Assembly: GCF_004217135.1 (NCBI RefSeq)
Contig: NZ_SHKK01000001.1
Span: 4,464,001-4,528,000, forward strand
Direction of reading: 5' to 3'
Length of the DNA: 64,000 bases
Source: Micromonospora violae
Lineage (GTDB): Bacteria > Actinomycetota > Actinomycetes > Mycobacteriales > Micromonosporaceae
This document shows positions 62,725-64,000 of this stretch, one piece after another. Each line of letters opens with the position of its first letter. The first letter of the stretch is position 1. The notes beneath the pieces were generated by a model that ran no database searches, was not told where the DNA came from, and worked only from the letters and a program-made list of their open reading frames with translations. Both the position numbers and the translations under genes were made by a program.

Positions 62725-64000
62725 TTACTCCCCCGGCGTCGACTTCGCGATCTGCATCAGGAACTCGATGTTCGTGCGGGACTGCTTGAGCCGGTCCAGC
62801 AGGAGATCCATCGCGGCCTGCGAGTCCAGCGAGTGCAGCACCTTCCGGAGCTTGTGGATGATGGCCAGCTCCTCCGGTGCGAGCAGGACCTCTTCCTTGC
62901 GCGTACCGGACGGGTTGATGTCGATGGCCGGGAAGGTCCGCTTGTCGGCGATCTTCCGGTCCAACTTCAACTCGGCGTTGCCGGTGCCCTTGAACTCCTC
63001 GAAGATGACCGTGTCCGCCATGGACCCGGTCTCCACCAGCGCCGTGGCGATAATGGTCAGCGACCCGCCGTTCTCGATGTTGCGGGCCGCGCCGAGGAAA
63101 CGCTTCGGCGGGTAGAGCGCGGTGGAGTCGATACCACCCGACATGATCCGGCCGCTGGCCGGTGCCGCCAGGTTGTACGACCGGCCGAGCCGGGTCACCG
63201 AGTCGAGCAGCACGACGACGTCGTGTCCAAGCTCGACCAGGCGCTTGGCCCGCTCGATGGCCAGCTCCGCCACCGTGGTGTGGTCCTGCGGCGGACGGTC
63301 GAACGTGGCCGCGATGACCTCGCCCTTGATCGACCGCTGCATGTCGGTGACCTCTTCAGGCCGCTCGTCCACCAGCACCACCATCAGGTGGCACTCCGGG
63401 TTGTTGCGGGTGATCGCGTTCGCGATCGCCTGCAACACCATCGTCTTACCCGCCTTCGGCGGAGACTGGATGAGTGCCCGCTGACCCTTGCCGATCGGCA
63501 TGACCAGGTCGATGACCCGGGTGGTCAGGATGTGCGGCTCGGTCTCCAGGCGCAGGCGCTCCTGCGGGTAGAGCGGAGTGAGCTTGTAGAACTCCGGACG
63601 ACGCCGCGCCTCCTCCGGCTCCATCCCGTTGATCGTGTCCAGCCGCATCAGCGGGTTGTACTTGTCGCGCCGCTGGTCACCGCTGTTGCCGCCCTCACGG
63701 GCCGCCCGCACCGCACCGGTGATCGCGTCACCGCGGCGCAGGCCGTACTTCTTGATCTGGGACATCGAGACGTACACGTCGTTCGGGCCGGCCAGGTAGC
63801 CGGTCGTCCGCACGAAGGCGTAGTTGTCGAGCACGTCGATGATGCCGGCCACCGGGACGAGCACGTCGTCCTCACTGACCTGCGGTTCGCGACCGCCGGT
63901 GTCGGCGCCGGTCTCGCCGCGCTCGCCGCGCCCGCGACGACGGTCCCGGAAGCGGCTGCGCCGGCCGCGCCGGCCGCCACCCTCGCCGTCGTCGTCGTCG
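62725..64000 (-). CDS. rho: Transcription termination factor Rho, 5' end cut by window
   Basis: An RNA-dependent ATPase hexamer. In window 425 codons: the end of the basic Arg/Gly-rich insertion (RRGRRSRFRDRRRGRGERG), the RNA-binding cold-shock-like domain (VAGIIDVLDNYAFVRTTGY, YGLRRGDAITG), Walker A SPPKAGKTM, Walker B VLLDSVTRLGRSYN, and the R-loop. The Arg-rich N-terminal insertion is typical of actinobacterial Rho. Its start is beyond position 64000. Confidence 0.96.
   Translation of the reverse strand, partial: DDDDGEGGGRRGRRSRFRDRRRGRGERGETGADTGGREPQVSEDDVLVPVAGIIDVLDNYAFVRTTGYLAGPNDVYVSMSQIKKYGLRRGDAITGAVRAAREGGNSGDQRRDKYNPLMRLDTINGMEPEEARRRPEFYKLTPLYPQERLRLETEPHILTTRVIDLVMPIGKGQRALIQSPPKAGKTMVLQAIANAITRNNPECHLMVVLVDERPEEVTDMQRSIKGEVIAATFDRPPQDHTTVAELAIERAKRLVELGHDVVVLLDSVTRLGRSYNLAAPASGRIMSGGIDSTALYPPKRFLGAARNIENGGSLTIIATALVETGSMADTVIFEEFKGTGNAELKLDRKIADKRTFPAIDINPSGTRKEEVLLAPEELAIIHKLRKVLHSLDSQAAMDLLLDRLKQSRTNIEFLMQIAKSTPGE

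Overview
This 64 kb window is core-type chromosome from a high-GC actinomycete, most likely a member of the Micromonosporaceae (Micromonospora or Salinispora-like). The support is the strong GC bias at third codon positions, the FilP/Scy-type polar-growth coiled coils, NucS, DUF397, DUF2550, the large NAD-glutamate dehydrogenase, many GTG starts and many apparently leaderless promoters. From memory, the order rho, rpmE, prfA, prmC, glyA, atp operon, DUF2550, pduO-type transferase, 3-hydroxybutyryl-CoA dehydrogenase, nucS, filP/scy, epimerase, thiolase, meaB, icmA is the same backbone neighbourhood seen in Streptomyces. I see no prophage, integrase, transposase, CRISPR array, rRNA or tRNA.

Layout. 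1-8.1 kb: NAD-glutamate dehydrogenase (cut by the window edge), a MecA_N-type penicillin-binding lipoprotein, an arginase-family protein with a long low-complexity tail, and a thioredoxin-fold/TPR protein. 8.3-15.8 kb: an acyl-CoA block with isobutyryl-CoA mutase large subunit, two Asp23 proteins, MeaB, acetyl-CoA acetyltransferase, methylmalonyl/ethylmalonyl-CoA epimerase and crotonyl-CoA carboxylase/reductase. 16-19.7 kb: FilP and a Scy-like protein. 19.7-25.4 kb: a DUF559 protein bracketed by two copies of one palindrome, DUF397, an AI-2E family membrane protein, a hydrolase, and a SigE-family sigma factor coupled to a membrane protein. 25.4-41 kb: a double-domain 3-hydroxyacyl-CoA dehydrogenase, hydrolases, FHA protein, aldehyde dehydrogenase, NucS, ethylmalonyl-CoA mutase, an ABC exporter, a second 3-hydroxyacyl-CoA dehydrogenase, a MurA with Asp for Cys, and a PduO-type cobalamin adenosyltransferase. 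41-52 kb: the ATP synthase genes, with an LCP gene and a strong hairpin between atpD and atpC, then glyA. 52-64 kb: SDR protein, class A PBP, LMW-PTP, tsaC, prmC, a GGDEF protein, prfA, rpmE, a T4-type polynucleotide kinase-phosphatase, and rho (cut by the window edge).

How it fits together. Thiolase, two 3-hydroxyacyl-CoA dehydrogenases, Ccr, epimerase, Ecm, Icm, the MeaB chaperone and a cobalamin adenosyltransferase are scattered over 30 kb but belong to one B12-dependent network: acetyl-CoA to ethylmalonyl/methylmalonyl-CoA and isobutyryl/butyryl-CoA. Six of their promoter regions carry versions of one 16-bp near-palindrome (about CTGAACGATCGCTAAG), which I read as the operator of an unlinked regulator. 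This candidate regulon is the most interesting result. Next come several families of intergenic palindromic repeats (two copies of a 79-bp element with terminal inverted repeats; a pair flanking the DUF559 gene with compensatory stem changes), an exact 24-bp tandem repeat inside the atp operon, the separation of atpC from atpD, and the complete T4-Pnkp-like RNA-repair enzyme.
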